Source: Panulirus ornatus
Lineage: Eukaryota; Arthropoda; Malacostraca; Decapoda; Palinuridae
Direction: 5' to 3'
NCBI RefSeq assembly: GCF_036320965.1
Contig: NC_092225.1
Location: 8,187,002 to 8,251,001, forward strand
Length of the DNA: 64,000 nt
Program-made: the position numbers and the translations under genes
The notes under the pieces: generated by a model
Databases searched by the model: none
Told to the model about the DNA's origin: nothing
What the model saw: only the letters and a program-made list of their open reading frames with translations
Part shown: positions 1 through 11,441 of the stretch, piece after piece
How the letters are laid out: each line of letters starts with the position of its first letter
Numbering within the stretch: position 1 is the first letter of the stretch

Positions 1-1524
1 TATGTTGGGGATAATTTCTCGTTTCCATTATGAACGTGTTTTTCATATGTTTCATCCTTGATTCCTCTTTGGTGAAGCCTCAGTATGAACACCTTCCCTT
101 GACCTGAGAGACGTGATGGAATATCCATCCCCTCACTCCTGTCCTGCACGGCAATGGAAATGCCCTGAGAATCCTGGCAAGGCCAGACGAATGAGAAGGG
201 GTGACCATGAACTCATTCAGAATGTTGAAGATGTTCACGGTCCACCAAGTGACAAAACTCCTCTTATATGTCTTTAGTACCACGAAGATTCGGCGGAACG
301 ATATCAGACAAGCGACATAATGTTCGAAGTGATGTATCTACCAGGGTGATGTCTTAAACCCTAACTTTTGTAGAAACGAATCCTATGAAATCCAAAGAAA
401 GTTAGAAGAGAGTGTGAGGAAAAGCATCATAAATGCTGTGAACGTAAAGAAACGTCGGATTGCAAGCTTATCCTCGCAAGAGATACAAACAAGCAATAGT
501 TATGCGAGACCCAAGTTTGTATTAACTGTATCACAAGTGAGACAACGAGACTAGAAGATGATTCTGTCCTGTTTAGGGACTGCTGCACCTTGGGTCACAT
601 CCACACTGACTAAACCATTGAGGGAACTGGATCAGTCATATCTACTACGCTACCTTGCTTAGCAACCCACTGGAAGCATAGGTAAGTGTAGCGTTAGGAG
701 ATAACTAAGGCGAGGAACCTGAACAGGAATATTCAGTGAATTTCATGACACATTTGCGGTTAAAGGTGACAAAACTGTCTGAGATAAGGGCAAGGAAAGA
801 CAAAGAACTGAAGACTTGAGGTACTTGCCCAAGGCTACAGATAAGACCACTACGCAGCACTTACTGCGTCCCTTGCTTGTAGTGGATGCGTCCGTAAAAC
901 TACCTTGGGAGGTAATGAAAATGTGGTGATACCACTTAAACCCAAAGACTCAGGAAGGACTGTATTGCTAACCCAGCCAATATAGTAACCTGGCGGTCAT
1001 ATTGATTATCAGATCGCCATGAAACCTTATGAAAGACCTTCCATCAATCATATCTGCTTAACTTTTAGATTTCCGCCAATAAGAGACCATTTCCTCATAT
1101 GGCATCAATATGAGACCCTGGAACATCATTAACCTATGGAACGATACGTGACCATATACATCCTATTTCTGCAGTTTCCGTTCAACTGAACCTGTAGCTT
1201 GAGAAGAGAATTATGTGAAAAGATTACAGACGACGATAATAAACGCAAAATCATCACATGAGCTCACCAGATGCGTAGATAGAAAGACAAATTTCATCCT
1301 GTACTGCCTATCTATTGCTAATCCCGAGAATGCACCGCCGGATCTTGTTACAGCACCTAACAAATATACGTTCTCTCAGGAGGGCCATGGGTGAAAAAAA
1401 AAAAAATGTCTTTAGACACTAAACGATTGATTAAGGAAGGTGTGGGATTGACCTGTGTCATGAAAGCATGCATAATCTTATGATTTATTGCCACTGTATA
1501 ACCTAATGACCATTCCAACGGCAG
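1..1524. other. no gene seen (probable intron of the surface-protein gene)
   Basis: I see no coding-like open frame and no obvious repeat beyond a short poly-A run near 1396. Exon A has an acceptor, so this is probably intron, with earlier exons outside the window. Confidence 0.5.
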
Positions 1525-1620
1525 CACTGGGAGCGCGGCATGGAGACGGACGTGTGGGCCGGCATCAAGACCAACAAACTTACAGGCCTTAACGAGACGA
1601 TCGTTTGGTACTTCGCCTCG
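1525..1620 (+). CDS. coding exon A (first visible exon of the surface-protein gene)
   Basis: There are 32 codons, phase 0 at both ends. The acceptor is ...acggcag before 1525 and the donor is GTAAGC at 1621. The peptide starts HWERGMETDVW and ends TIVWYFAS, and it contains a sequon, NET. It has no initiating methionine context, and its acceptor implies at least one more exon upstream. The pyrimidine tract is modest, so the acceptor is slightly less certain than the others. Confidence 0.75.
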
Positions 1621-2974
1621 GTAAGCACCATCCTGGTTACAGATGTTAAGCTGTCATTTCTCACGTCTTGTTTCTGCCTGATGTATGTCTCTAACTGTGA
1701 GGCTTAAATGATTTCATTCATACTTTAACGAAAATCATAACTTGTATAGTCAAATTGCTATAGATACCCTTATATTTTTTGTTTTCTGTGAGAACTCCTT
1801 TACCTAACCGTTTTCTTTTATTTTCTCAGCCGATGACTAATGAAATATTGGGGCGTCTGAATATCCAAACTACTGACAAAGTTCCTATCAAACAGGAGAA
1901 ATATTTAACCAAGGTAAGGAAGAGAAATATTCACTGTCCTTAAAGTTTTGTCCTGTACTTGTCTATAAATCGTACTATCATGCTATCCTCCGTGAAATTA
2001 AAAATCTTACCAAACTCGAACTCAATACATTCAATCCCTACGGAATGTGTACGATGAATTTATACACATCCCCACGCCGACTGTCATAAAAACTCACTGC
2101 GGTTATAGTTGAAATCCTATTTCTTCCTGTTCATCAATACGCAATTCACAGTTTTATAGATTTCAGTATATCAATCATAAAATCTCTTTCTATAATTCCC
2201 CGTAAAGCACATTTTACATACAATGTATACTAAATTCAAACGCGATCTTTCCTGTGTTAGGAAAGATCCTACAACTTACATCGGCTTTGTGCCGGTAATG
2301 GCACACCGATCACACACACCCAACCTGTGTGTCATGAGCATATACAGTGCCGGGTTTTCTTTTAGAGAATTCATACCAGATTCTTCATTTTTGACTTCCT
2401 CTGTCCAGGAAGAGGGCTTGCCCCACGTGATCTACAACATCTACGGCTACGACAGCAAGGTCCCCACCACCCACAAGCACGACATCTCCCTGTGCTACGG
2501 CCAGAACCAGATGCGGCACTTCGTGTTCGACCTGCCGGCAAACGCCTTCAACAAGACGTTCAACATGCGTGAGAACCTCAAGTACGCCGTGGTGGAGGCG
2601 CTGAGCGAGGCGGGCAAGGTCTCCCCGCTGAGAATCAACAGGATAGAGGTACGTGGGGGCTTGTGCATGGTTACCGCGTAGCGTTCACCGCAAGAAAATC
2701 TGGAGTTACGAAGAACGAGTCATGGGAGTTAGGCGTTGTCAAATGTTGTGTGTGAGATGGAAAGATTGCATGTTTGTGGAATGACATCCAGCAACCTGTT
2801 TCTCATGAGGCAGAGAGGAAAGACAGTAACTTGGGCCAAAAGGGTGAAAGTAACAGCCACTGAAGTGTTGGCTCACTGCGTAGCCGTCAGTAACCTCTCC
2901 CTATACTAAGGCGGTTAATAGTGGCTGAACCTCCCTGGTCGATTACTACCCGCTGCCTTCCAGCCTTCCACAGA

Positions 2975-3030
<56 letters not shown>

Positions 3031-3106
3031 GAGAGGAGAGGAGAGGAGAGGAGAGGAGAGGAGAGGAGAGGAGAGAAGAGAAGAGAAGAGAAGAGAAGAG
3101 AAGAGA

Positions 3107-3184
<78 letters not shown>

Positions 3185-6100
3185 CCGATGGCTTTCATCA
3201 AAGTTATCAGCTAAGAGAAAAACTAGCGTTTCTGTACGAGTTCACTGATTCCGCATTCATGGTAGCAGAAGGCTACTTAATCCAACAGTCAATTAGCCCT
3301 AAGTGTATCGTAGTAATTTTCTCCATATTTCACTTCATTACGTCTGGCTACTTAATGTTCCCTGAGTGTCTTGGACGGTGACAAAAGCAATCTTTTGGTA
3401 AGTTATTCATGAAAATAAGTCCCAGTGCCCAGCACCCTTGGATGAGACACCACACACCCAATCTCCCTCGTAAGTCTCTGAGAGTCTGTGCATGACTCTG
3501 GCTGCCCTCTGTCAAGTGCCTGAGATACCGAGTCACAAGCCACAATTTGTCAGATTTCAATCCCATCGTGGACGCAATGATCTCATCTGCCATCGGCCGA
3601 AGCTTCAATAGTCTGTACACACTATCCCAGCAACAACAAACCGCAGTAAAATGCAAGACTTCTGGTCAAAAAGAAAGGAAAACAAAAGCATGTAGACAGA
3701 ACAGAAGTAACATGCATCCACCTAATGACTTGTCAGATCTGTGGTTTACCTGAGTGTGGTGGATTAATAGTGCCCAGATGTTTCCTAGACCTTATCGGGT
3801 ACACGGATATGTGTCAAGCACAAGTGGTACACATGGAGGCTGCTCAAACTTTTAATTACGAACTTTAAAAATCATGTAGAATTTATAATCATATACATCA
3901 ATCATATCATAATGAATATAACATATACCTTATAATTTTTATAAAGATAAAGCCTCTCTTTCCTTCCATACGATATCTCATGGAAATGTCCAATATTGTC
4001 CTACTTGGCGTAATTTGCCCAAGGTTGTGAACTCCTGACTTAAAAGATTCTTGTAAACTTTATATGTAATTGAACGCGTGTGTACCGTCGCTTTCAGCCG
4101 CTCTCGAAATAATTCCAATAATCAACAACCCTGTTGAAGAAAAAGTACTTTGCCTCATTCAAAGTAAAACGTTTGTCTACCAGTTTGTATCGCGACTGAA
4201 ATACCACAGATATATCTTTACGTAGCTGATCAGATTAAGGTTATCAGAGCCTTTGGTAATTCTGGATAATAGGTCATCTTTCTCTAATTCTTCCAGGGAA
4301 TATAAGTTTCTGTCGTTTAGTTGGCTCTCGTAGGATTTGTTTCTCAGTCCGGGAATCATCTTGGTAGCTCGCTGCTGTACCCTCTCTGTTATGTTTATTT
4401 CTTGTTTTTTCAAGCAAGGTGATAAAAACGAACACAATATTTACGGTGGTGACGCATCATTGAATTTCAGAAAGTGAGGATCAGTTCTTTAAGACTTGAG
4501 TTCGACTGTCTTACATGTGAGTTCCAAAATTTTGTTCGCTATTTTACTACTTCTATGCATTACTTACATATAGGCTAACGTGACCAGAAATGATCTATTT
4601 TTTTTTTCCCTGGCATACGCTTTATAGCTCACCGGAATTCATACTGCAGCTTGCCTTCTCGTACGTCATACTGATGTGTAAATTTTTGAACTGATCGATG
4701 ATGAAAATCATCTCCCACATGCGAGTCGAGGCCATCAAGCTGTCCATATCAGCTTGAAGCTGAAGGTGTTTAAATTTCTGTCGTACTGCATCACAAGTTC
4801 GCACCTCAATATCGTCTGCAAATTTTGAAGATAACTAACAAGGCAGCCCATTATGAATGTGGTTAAGATAAATGATTGTGGTGTCACTTTTTATTTACGG
4901 TCAGTCAACCAATTGTCTAACTACCGAAGTACGATCCTATGAATATGTGGCATTTGACTTAAATTTTGCTGTAGATGGCAAACCGCATTATCACTATCAT
5001 ACATACTTATTGTGTCATAGAAGCAATCAAAAATTTTTTTTTTGGACATTATCTATTTCGTCAAAAACTCTGCTGAAAATCTTATATTAAGTGGTGATCC
5101 ACTGAATGGTTTACAGTCTTGTTTCTAATGATGGTTTGCATAACCTAACCAACAACGGACTGAATGTTAACTGGGAGATGATAATCCGGGTAGAGACTTA
5201 ACATCTCTTTGTAATATCGGGGTTATACTGGAAAACTTCCAGTCAGAGGGAAACTTTCCTTCTCGCAAGTGACTTGCTGGAAAAAAATAAGGTCAAAAAC
5301 TTAACTTCCTCATTTTTAGCTTTTTTTCGTAAGTCTTGGATAAAACGTATACCCATTATACCCCGAATCACTTTACCAACGTCCATGGTGTTCATGGAAT
5401 AAATACGGTAACCACAGCTACATTAACAACCTACTCAGTGATCAATGACCATGAAATAAATACGGTTGCCCCCGTCACTTCGTTACTGTCGCTTTGAGTT
5501 CATGAACTAAATGCGGTAGCCCCGGTTACTTCAATAACGCACTCAGTAATCTTGAACCATGAAATAAGTACGGTAATCCCAGTTACTTCAGTAACGCACC
5601 CAGTCATTTTGAAGCATGATATGAATACGTAAACCCAATCACTTCAACAACATCTCCAGTGATCATTAATCGCAAAATATATATATATACCATAAAATGA
5701 ATATGGTATCCCGAGCCACTTCGTCAACGTACCAGCCGACCTTCGAACCATTTTAAAAGTACATCAAAAGGAGCAACTTCCTCAACGTCTCCAGCGTCCA
5801 TGAAGCAAGCACAGGAAAGCACAACTTCAGCCAGTAAGTAAAGTGTTCTCACGTCCCGGCAGGTCAGGAAGGCGACCTCAGCAGTGGAGGTCCTGTTTAC
5901 GCTGCTGGAGAAGTCGTCGGAGGTGAGCGACCTGCCCAACAACCTGATTGAGAACAGCATGCACAAAGCGGCCGCCGAGATACGCAAGACCATCGACGCC
6001 TCGCAGCTTGTGATCCTCGTCCGTATAGGAGGCAACCACACCCCGGTGAGTGTGTGGATGTGTCATTTTAGTCACCTCAGGACAGGGAAGGGCGTTCTCC

Positions 6101-9100
6101 TACATTCGTGGGGGATCTCATCTCTTGAACTTTACTATCATTCAACTTTTTCAAACTTCTGTATGTTATCAACTGTCACAGACTTCATCATTTAAGTTAT
6201 TCATTCTTTCCACTGCTCGTGTATAGAGAAATAATTTCTTTATACCATATCTATAACTTTTTTGTTTGATTTTACGTTATGGCCTCAGGCTCTTCAATCT
6301 ATACCATATCTATAACTTTTTTGTTTAATTTCACGTTATGGCCTTAGGCTCTTCAATCTATGCGTCTTTCGAAAATTTGTTCACCACTACATCATCAAAC
6401 TAGCTCAGGAAAACTTTAAGATTGTGATCAAGTCACCCCTTATTCTTCTCTCCTCCAAGATAGACAAATTTATGGCCTCTATTTCCTCTTAACTCAACCT
6501 CTCTTGATTATGGCAATATCTTTGTTGCCCACCTCTATCAGTTCCTTGTGCTTCAAAGCGCGGTCACCAAACTTAAGGATCATAAGTTAGCTTTGGTCTA
6601 AAACACGTTGTGGAGAGCTTGTTCAATATGCATTAAGTAAATGCGGTTCTGTCATTTGCCAGAAGACGTTTCTTTCTCTTTTACAATAATCAACCGAAGC
6701 GTGGCTCTGGCGACAGTTTCCGCAGCTTATTTCCTGGTAGACAACATCTACATTATTACTTTGCATTTACTGCCCTTAGACAGAATTTCATCAAGCATCT
6801 ATCAGGCTGACACTGAGTTTGTCGAGGTTCTCTCGTAAACCGATTGAATCCTTATCAACCTTTCTCTTCTTCATGACAACGGCAACATCCGCAAACATAT
6901 TTGGGTACGAGTTCAGTCCTTCCGGCAAGATACTTACAGAGATCAAGATGATCAGTGGTCAAAGGACCGAGCCATTTGGCAGGCTAGTGATAACACAAAT
7001 CCATATCTGGAGGGCTCCTCTGCTACGCGTTCTCTCTTCTCTTCCACTAGGACCATCTTCTCTCCTGCTCAAGGATCCAGCAGTTTAGAAAATTAACAAG
7101 ACACAACACTCCTCGATGTTGTTAAAATCTGCTCGTTTCTATGGCAGCAACAACTTCTCGTCCTAGAATTAAAACGCTTTTTCTGGTACTACGATACTAT
7201 TCCTCCTAGATTTAAAAAGCTTCTCTCTGGTACCAAAACCTGTTCTTCCTAGTATTAGAACCCTTCTCTAGTATTGAAATCTATTCGTCGTAGAATTAAC
7301 ATGCTTCTCTCTGGTCTTAACATCGTCTCTCCTCCCAGAATTACATTTTTCCGCCCCCCCCCCCCCCCAGTCAGCACTAGCGTCTTCCCTTCTTCCAACC
7401 TTATCATCCCTTCCCTTGGAAGGTTTATCAATATACTTTATCAATTCAGTAATAAAGATCACGTTCCTACCAGAATATGTTATTCATATCAGCTCTCTAC
7501 TAAAAACATGCTTCTCGTGTTCCTAACATTAACAGCTGTCCCTCACCTTGTCATGATAATCATCCGCCATTACCCCTCTGTCTCTACAACCCCGCAACAA
7601 TATTCCACCCCCGCCCTCCACAATTAGCATCTGTCCCTTTCTAACGAGAAAATATACATCAACACCTGTTTCCTCATTACTACCACGTATCCCACTAACA
7701 GTACCACTCTTGCCCGTCCCTCCCCCTAAACTTGGTGCAAGAACACATGTCCTCACTGCCAGGGTTCATATAAATCTTCTTGCAAACATGATCTAACATC
7801 TTTCCCCAAAGACGTCTTTTCTCCTTCCAGCATCAACACCCGACATCTTTTAACGCCTTTCCTCCAGCCATTAATATCTCTCCTTAGCCATAAGAAGAAA
7901 TTCACAAGGCCTTAATATCTTCCCATTCCCAACATTAACATCGTCTCAAACAATTCAAAGTAAGTCTGTCATTAATACTTGTCTTCCTAGTCAGTACCAC
8001 GTATTCTTCCAGCATTGGCATCTGCCCTTACGTTATCAACATCCGTGTTTCTTCCAGCATTAGCTATGCTCATACCGGCGCTAACACAGGTTCTCCTCCT
8101 CCACAATTCTTCCTCAGGATCCCAAGTTAACGATCACTCGCAAACTGGTGGCGCTGCCGGGCACGGTGAGAGAGGTCACGCGGGACGACGGATCCACACG
8201 CGGCACCCATCACCTCACCGGATACTCCTCAGGTAGGTGGGCACTCAGCTTCTCACCAGGTAGGTGGGCACTCAGTTCCACACCAGGTAGGTGGGCACTC
8301 AGTTCCACACCAGGTAGGTGGGTACTCAGTTCCACACCAGGTAGGTGGGCACTCAGTTCCACACCAGGTAGGTGGGCACTCAACTCCTCACCAGGTAGGT
8401 GGGCACTCAACTCCTCACCAGGTAGGTGGGCACTCAGTTCCACACCAGGTTGGTGGGCACGCTGTTCCACACCAGGTAGGTGGGCATTCAGTTCCACACC
8501 AGGTAGGTGGGCACTCAGTTCCACACCAGGTAGATGGGCCCACTGTTCCACACCAGGTTGGCGTGCTTTCAGTTCCACAACAGGTAAGTGGGCATCTCGT
8601 TACCCTTGCCCTAATATACCGGTGTCTTTACAACTGCGCAACACACCTACTTTGATTTAAATGTATGTTCACATTTAGCTTTATTATCAGCTGTCTTCAT
8701 AATTTCCCTGGTTCCTACTTGCCTTTACGCTTCCCCAGGTCACCAAGTACTTTTACACCTGCATTAAGCCCTATCTACCAGCTGCCTTCCAGTCGCCTCT
8801 GGTTACTGTTCTCAAATCTGCTCTAGATACTAGATGCAATCATACCTGCACTAGTTACTGAATATCTTTATCCCTGCCCTAGTGACTCTTACCTTCACAT
8901 CTGCTCTAGCTACAGACTGTCTTCATAACCGCCCTTGGTAGCGGCTGGCATAATACCTAACCTAGTTGCTAATTACTTTCATAACTGACCAAACTACTTA
9001 TTGTCTTTGTATCTGATGTAATTACTAGTTACCTTCTTATCTGCCTTAGCTACCGGCTGTAGTATATTACGCCTGCCCTAGCTACTAACTGTACTCTATC

Positions 9101-9199
9101 ATTACATGAATTATTTTCAACGCTATAGTTAAAACCTGCCCGATCCTGGGAACCCGATGAAACGAGTATCAGAAAAGTGCAACTTTTAACATCTAATGC

Positions 9200-9291
<92 letters not shown>

Positions 9292-9400
9292 TCAGTTTAC
9301 TTTTCCCACTGCAGGTGATATGGCAGGTCTTGCGTTCGGAATGCTGCTCGTCGGTGGCCTGGCGGGCTACGGCGCCCTCTACTACTCCAGCAGGAAGTAG
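1525..9400 (+). CDS. 3' part of a multi-exon gene for a single-pass (or GPI-anchored) surface protein, family not recognised
   Basis: Six exons with GT/AG borders join in one frame and give about 267 visible residues, or about 384 if the fifth exon runs to 8583. The beginning is left of the window. The product looks extracellular. It has N-glycosylation sequons NET in the first visible exon, NKT in the third and NHT in the fourth, and few cysteines. It ends with a hydrophobic segment (MAGLAFGMLLVGGLAGYGAL) and a tail of about six residues ending SSRK. A GPI signal is an alternative, because small residues (SSGGD) precede the hydrophobic stretch, but the basic tail favours a true membrane span. 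The segment with FDLPANAF, then RENLKYAVVEAL and RINRIEV, looks like a folded ectodomain module. It faintly recalls the membrane-proximal region of fibrocystin/PKHD1-like proteins, but I could not verify this. Coding exons are GC-richer than the flanks. All internal junctions are phase 0 except the last, which is phase 1. I am confident it is a gene and unsure of its function. Confidence 0.8.
1830..1913 (+). CDS. coding exon B
   Basis: There are 28 codons, phase 0 at both ends. A strong pyrimidine tract and CAG end at 1829, and the donor GTAAGG begins at 1914. The peptide runs from PMTNEILGRL to EKYLTK. It is separated from exon A by an intron of only 209 bp. Confidence 0.8.
2244..2268. repeat. 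perfect 10-bp inverted repeat with 5-nt loop
   Basis: gatctttcct and aggaaagatc flank gtgtt. It lies in the intron before exon C. No function is implied. Confidence 0.7.
2409..2648 (+). CDS. coding exon C, ectodomain core
   Basis: There are 80 codons, phase 0 at both ends, with acceptor ...cctctgtccag before 2409 and donor GTACGT at 2649. The open frame continues upstream to 2223, but the good acceptor, the rise in GC and the sharp change to high GC at the third codon position mark the exon start at 2409. The peptide starts EEGLPHVIYNIYGY. It has one cysteine (SLCYG), a sequon (NKT) and the alternating hydrophobic stretch RENLKYAVVEAL, and it ends RINRIE. This is the longest and most protein-like exon of the gene. 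Confidence 0.85.
2700..2885. repeat. dispersed repeat, copy 1 (second copy near 57015-57175)
   Basis: Blocks shared with 57015-57175 include a gttgtcaa-tgttgt stretch and a cagccactgaagtg-tggct stretch, in the same order and spacing. Both copies are followed on the right by a (GA)n tract. It could be a short interspersed element with a GA-rich tail, but I see no internal promoter boxes I trust. Confidence 0.5.
2972..3182. repeat. compound GA / GGAGA / GAAGA microsatellite
   Basis: (GA)n passes into about ten GGAGA pentamers, then about ten AGAGA-type pentamers with a single A shift, and back to (GA)n. It is purine-only on the + strand for about 210 bp. The Arg/Glu and Ser/Leu open frames across it are artefacts of the repeat. 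It lies in intron 3. Confidence 0.95.
4030..5095 (-). mobile_element. decayed LINE reverse-transcriptase fragment (CR1/jockey-like), in intron 3
   Basis: Reading the minus strand from about 5095 down, I see in changing frames: a DFSRVFDE-like block (reverse-transcriptase motif near DFSKAFDKV), WLTDRK, LNHIHNGLP, and then FADD at about 4815-4830, the catalytic motif. These are followed by an LQADMDSL block, by ATKMIPGLRNKSYESQL with NLYSLEE (the conserved thumb region), and by NEAKYFFFNRVVDYWN near 4100-4150. Stops and frameshifts are frequent and the part between WLTDRK and FADD is deleted. It is a dead, 5'-truncated copy. Its orientation is opposite to the host gene. Confidence 0.8.
5355..5806. 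repeat. degenerate ~57-bp tandem array just upstream of exon D
   Basis: About eight diverged units share the blocks catgaaataaatacggta, a pyrimidine-rich cacttc stretch, aacg and cagt. One unit is expanded by a short TA run near 5676. The last units lie within 60 bp of the exon D acceptor. Confidence 0.7.
5863..6045 (+). CDS. coding exon D
   Basis: There are 61 codons, phase 0 at both ends, with acceptor ...cgtcccggcag before 5863 and donor GTGAGT at 6047 minus one (exon ends at 6045 in CCG). The peptide runs from VRKATSAVEVLFTLLEK through a helical-looking middle (ENSMHKAAAEIRKTID) to a short beta-like end with the sequon NHT. A degenerate 57-bp tandem array ends only about 55 bp before the exon. 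Confidence 0.82.
6241..6366. repeat. 59-bp tandem duplication
   Basis: tataccatatctataac begins at 6241 and again at 6300. The two copies differ at only a few bases. It lies in intron 4. Confidence 0.85.
7130..8110. repeat. pyrimidine-rich degenerate tandem region of intron 4
   Basis: Motifs like cttcctagaattaaaac and ccagcattaacatc recur about every 28-60 bp, with strong C/T bias on the + strand. A poly-C run lies at 7351-7368. Units are too diverged for exact borders. No coding is seen. Confidence 0.55.
8118..8232 (+). CDS. coding exon E, with a repeated donor site (exon may extend to 8583)
   Basis: The acceptor is ...cttcctcag before 8118. The shortest form has 38 codons plus one base and uses donor GTAGGT at 8233, ending in phase 1, which matches exon F. 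The peptide starts DPKLTITRKLVALPG and ends LTGYSS. The frame stays open to 8660 through thirteen 9-residue repeats. The strongest donor match (CAG followed by GTAAGTG) is at 8584, in the same phase. A 466-bp exon that includes the repeats is therefore at least as plausible as the short one. The sequence alone cannot say which donor is used, or whether several are. Confidence 0.75.
8233..8583 (+). repeat. 27-bp minisatellite at the exon E donor, 13 copies, possibly coding
   Basis: The consensus unit is about ggtaggtgggcactcagttc plus ccacacca. Units begin at 8233 and follow every 27 bp without a length change up to 8584, where the array ends in ggtaagt. In the exon frame each unit reads GRWALSSTP with small changes (GRWALNSSP, GRWVLSSTP, GWWARCSTP, GRWAFSSTP). 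Each unit starts with a donor-like GT. If translated it would be a Ser/Thr/Pro-rich, tryptophan-containing stalk right before the membrane segment. The minus strand is also open, as expected for a unit length divisible by three, so openness alone is weak evidence for coding. Confidence 0.95.
8690..9110. repeat. degenerate ~28-bp tandem array of intron 5
   Basis: The recurring unit is close to ctgccctagctactaact plus gtcttcataa, seen at least ten times with substitutions and small indels. It may be the same ancestral repeat as the array in intron 4. Confidence 0.65.
9204..9286. repeat. (GA)n microsatellite
   Basis: A pure GA dinucleotide run directly upstream of the last coding exon's pyrimidine tract. 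Confidence 0.98.
9315..9400 (+). CDS. last coding exon F: membrane segment and stop
   Basis: The acceptor is ...ttttcccactgcag before 9315, with an excellent pyrimidine tract. The first two bases complete a glycine codon split with exon E. Then come D, M and the hydrophobic stretch AGLAFGMLLVGGLAGYGALYY, the tail SSRK and stop TAG at 9398-9400. Glycines recur every three or four residues in the segment, as in helix-packing membrane spans. A (GA)n tract ends at 9286, only 28 bp upstream of the exon. Confidence 0.85.
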
Positions 9401-10020
9401 AAGTTCGAACCCAGGGTGTGTGTTGGGGGGAGGGGAGGGTGGTCTCCCTCGCCGGACCATCACCCTCCACAGAGACCCAGGTCTTGGATCTGTAAACTTT
9501 CCCATTACTGTCACTCGTAAATTAAGATGCAGAACCATAGTGATGTCGAACATATGTTGTAGATATGACAATTTTCGCTTATTTTTGTAGGTCAAGTGAG
9601 AGAGATCTGAAATTGTTTATTCGTTGTATAATTGTGTGATATAATTATAGGATTAATTGTTCTAGTATTAAAAGGGATTAGTTATAAGAATATAGGATTA
9701 ATCAAACATTCTGACTAACTCGATGTGTAAAAAACTATTCAATTTGTCTTTTAAGTATGTCTGTGTCTAAACTCCACACAATGTCTTTCATTTATCAGAC
9801 AAAATTATGCTGTGCAAGGATATTCACAGGAGAGAATTACTGTTCAAAAATGTGCGTTTCACTCTTCACAATCAAGAGAACTGGGATAAGAATGTTGATT
9901 ATATTCATCATGTGTCTGTATCCTGCATTACGCTGTCTGACTGTTATAACGTCGAGTTAGGTCCCACAGACTGACGGAGGTAACCCATGAATAATAGCAC
10001 AAATAAAACAGCTTAATAAC
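9401..10020 (+). other. probable 3' untranslated region
   Basis: This sequence follows the stop codon, has no further coding frame and turns AT-rich after about 9600. AATAAA at 10002-10007 is the first full polyadenylation hexamer. A second one at 10147-10152 is an alternative. The transcript end is inferred, not seen. Confidence 0.55.
10002..10007 (+). promoter_or_regulatory. candidate polyadenylation signal AATAAA
   Basis: This is the first canonical hexamer downstream of the stop at 9400, about 600 bp away. Another AATAAA lies at 10147-10152. Confidence 0.45.

Positions 10021-11441
<1,421 letters not shown>

Noticed and set aside
2887..3214. Open frames on both strands (Ser/Leu-rich and Arg/Glu-rich)
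   Set aside because: They are translations of a GA-type microsatellite inside an intron. Similar frames over other GA, TC, TA and TG tracts were dropped for the same reason.
8210..8578. Minus-strand open frame with repeated VELSAHLPG units
   Set aside because: It mirrors the 27-bp array. The plus frame is continuous with a spliced exon and has matching splice phase, and the minus frame has neither.
9050..9595. 181-codon minus-strand open frame
   Set aside because: It runs across a GA tract and antisense to the last coding exon of the supported gene.
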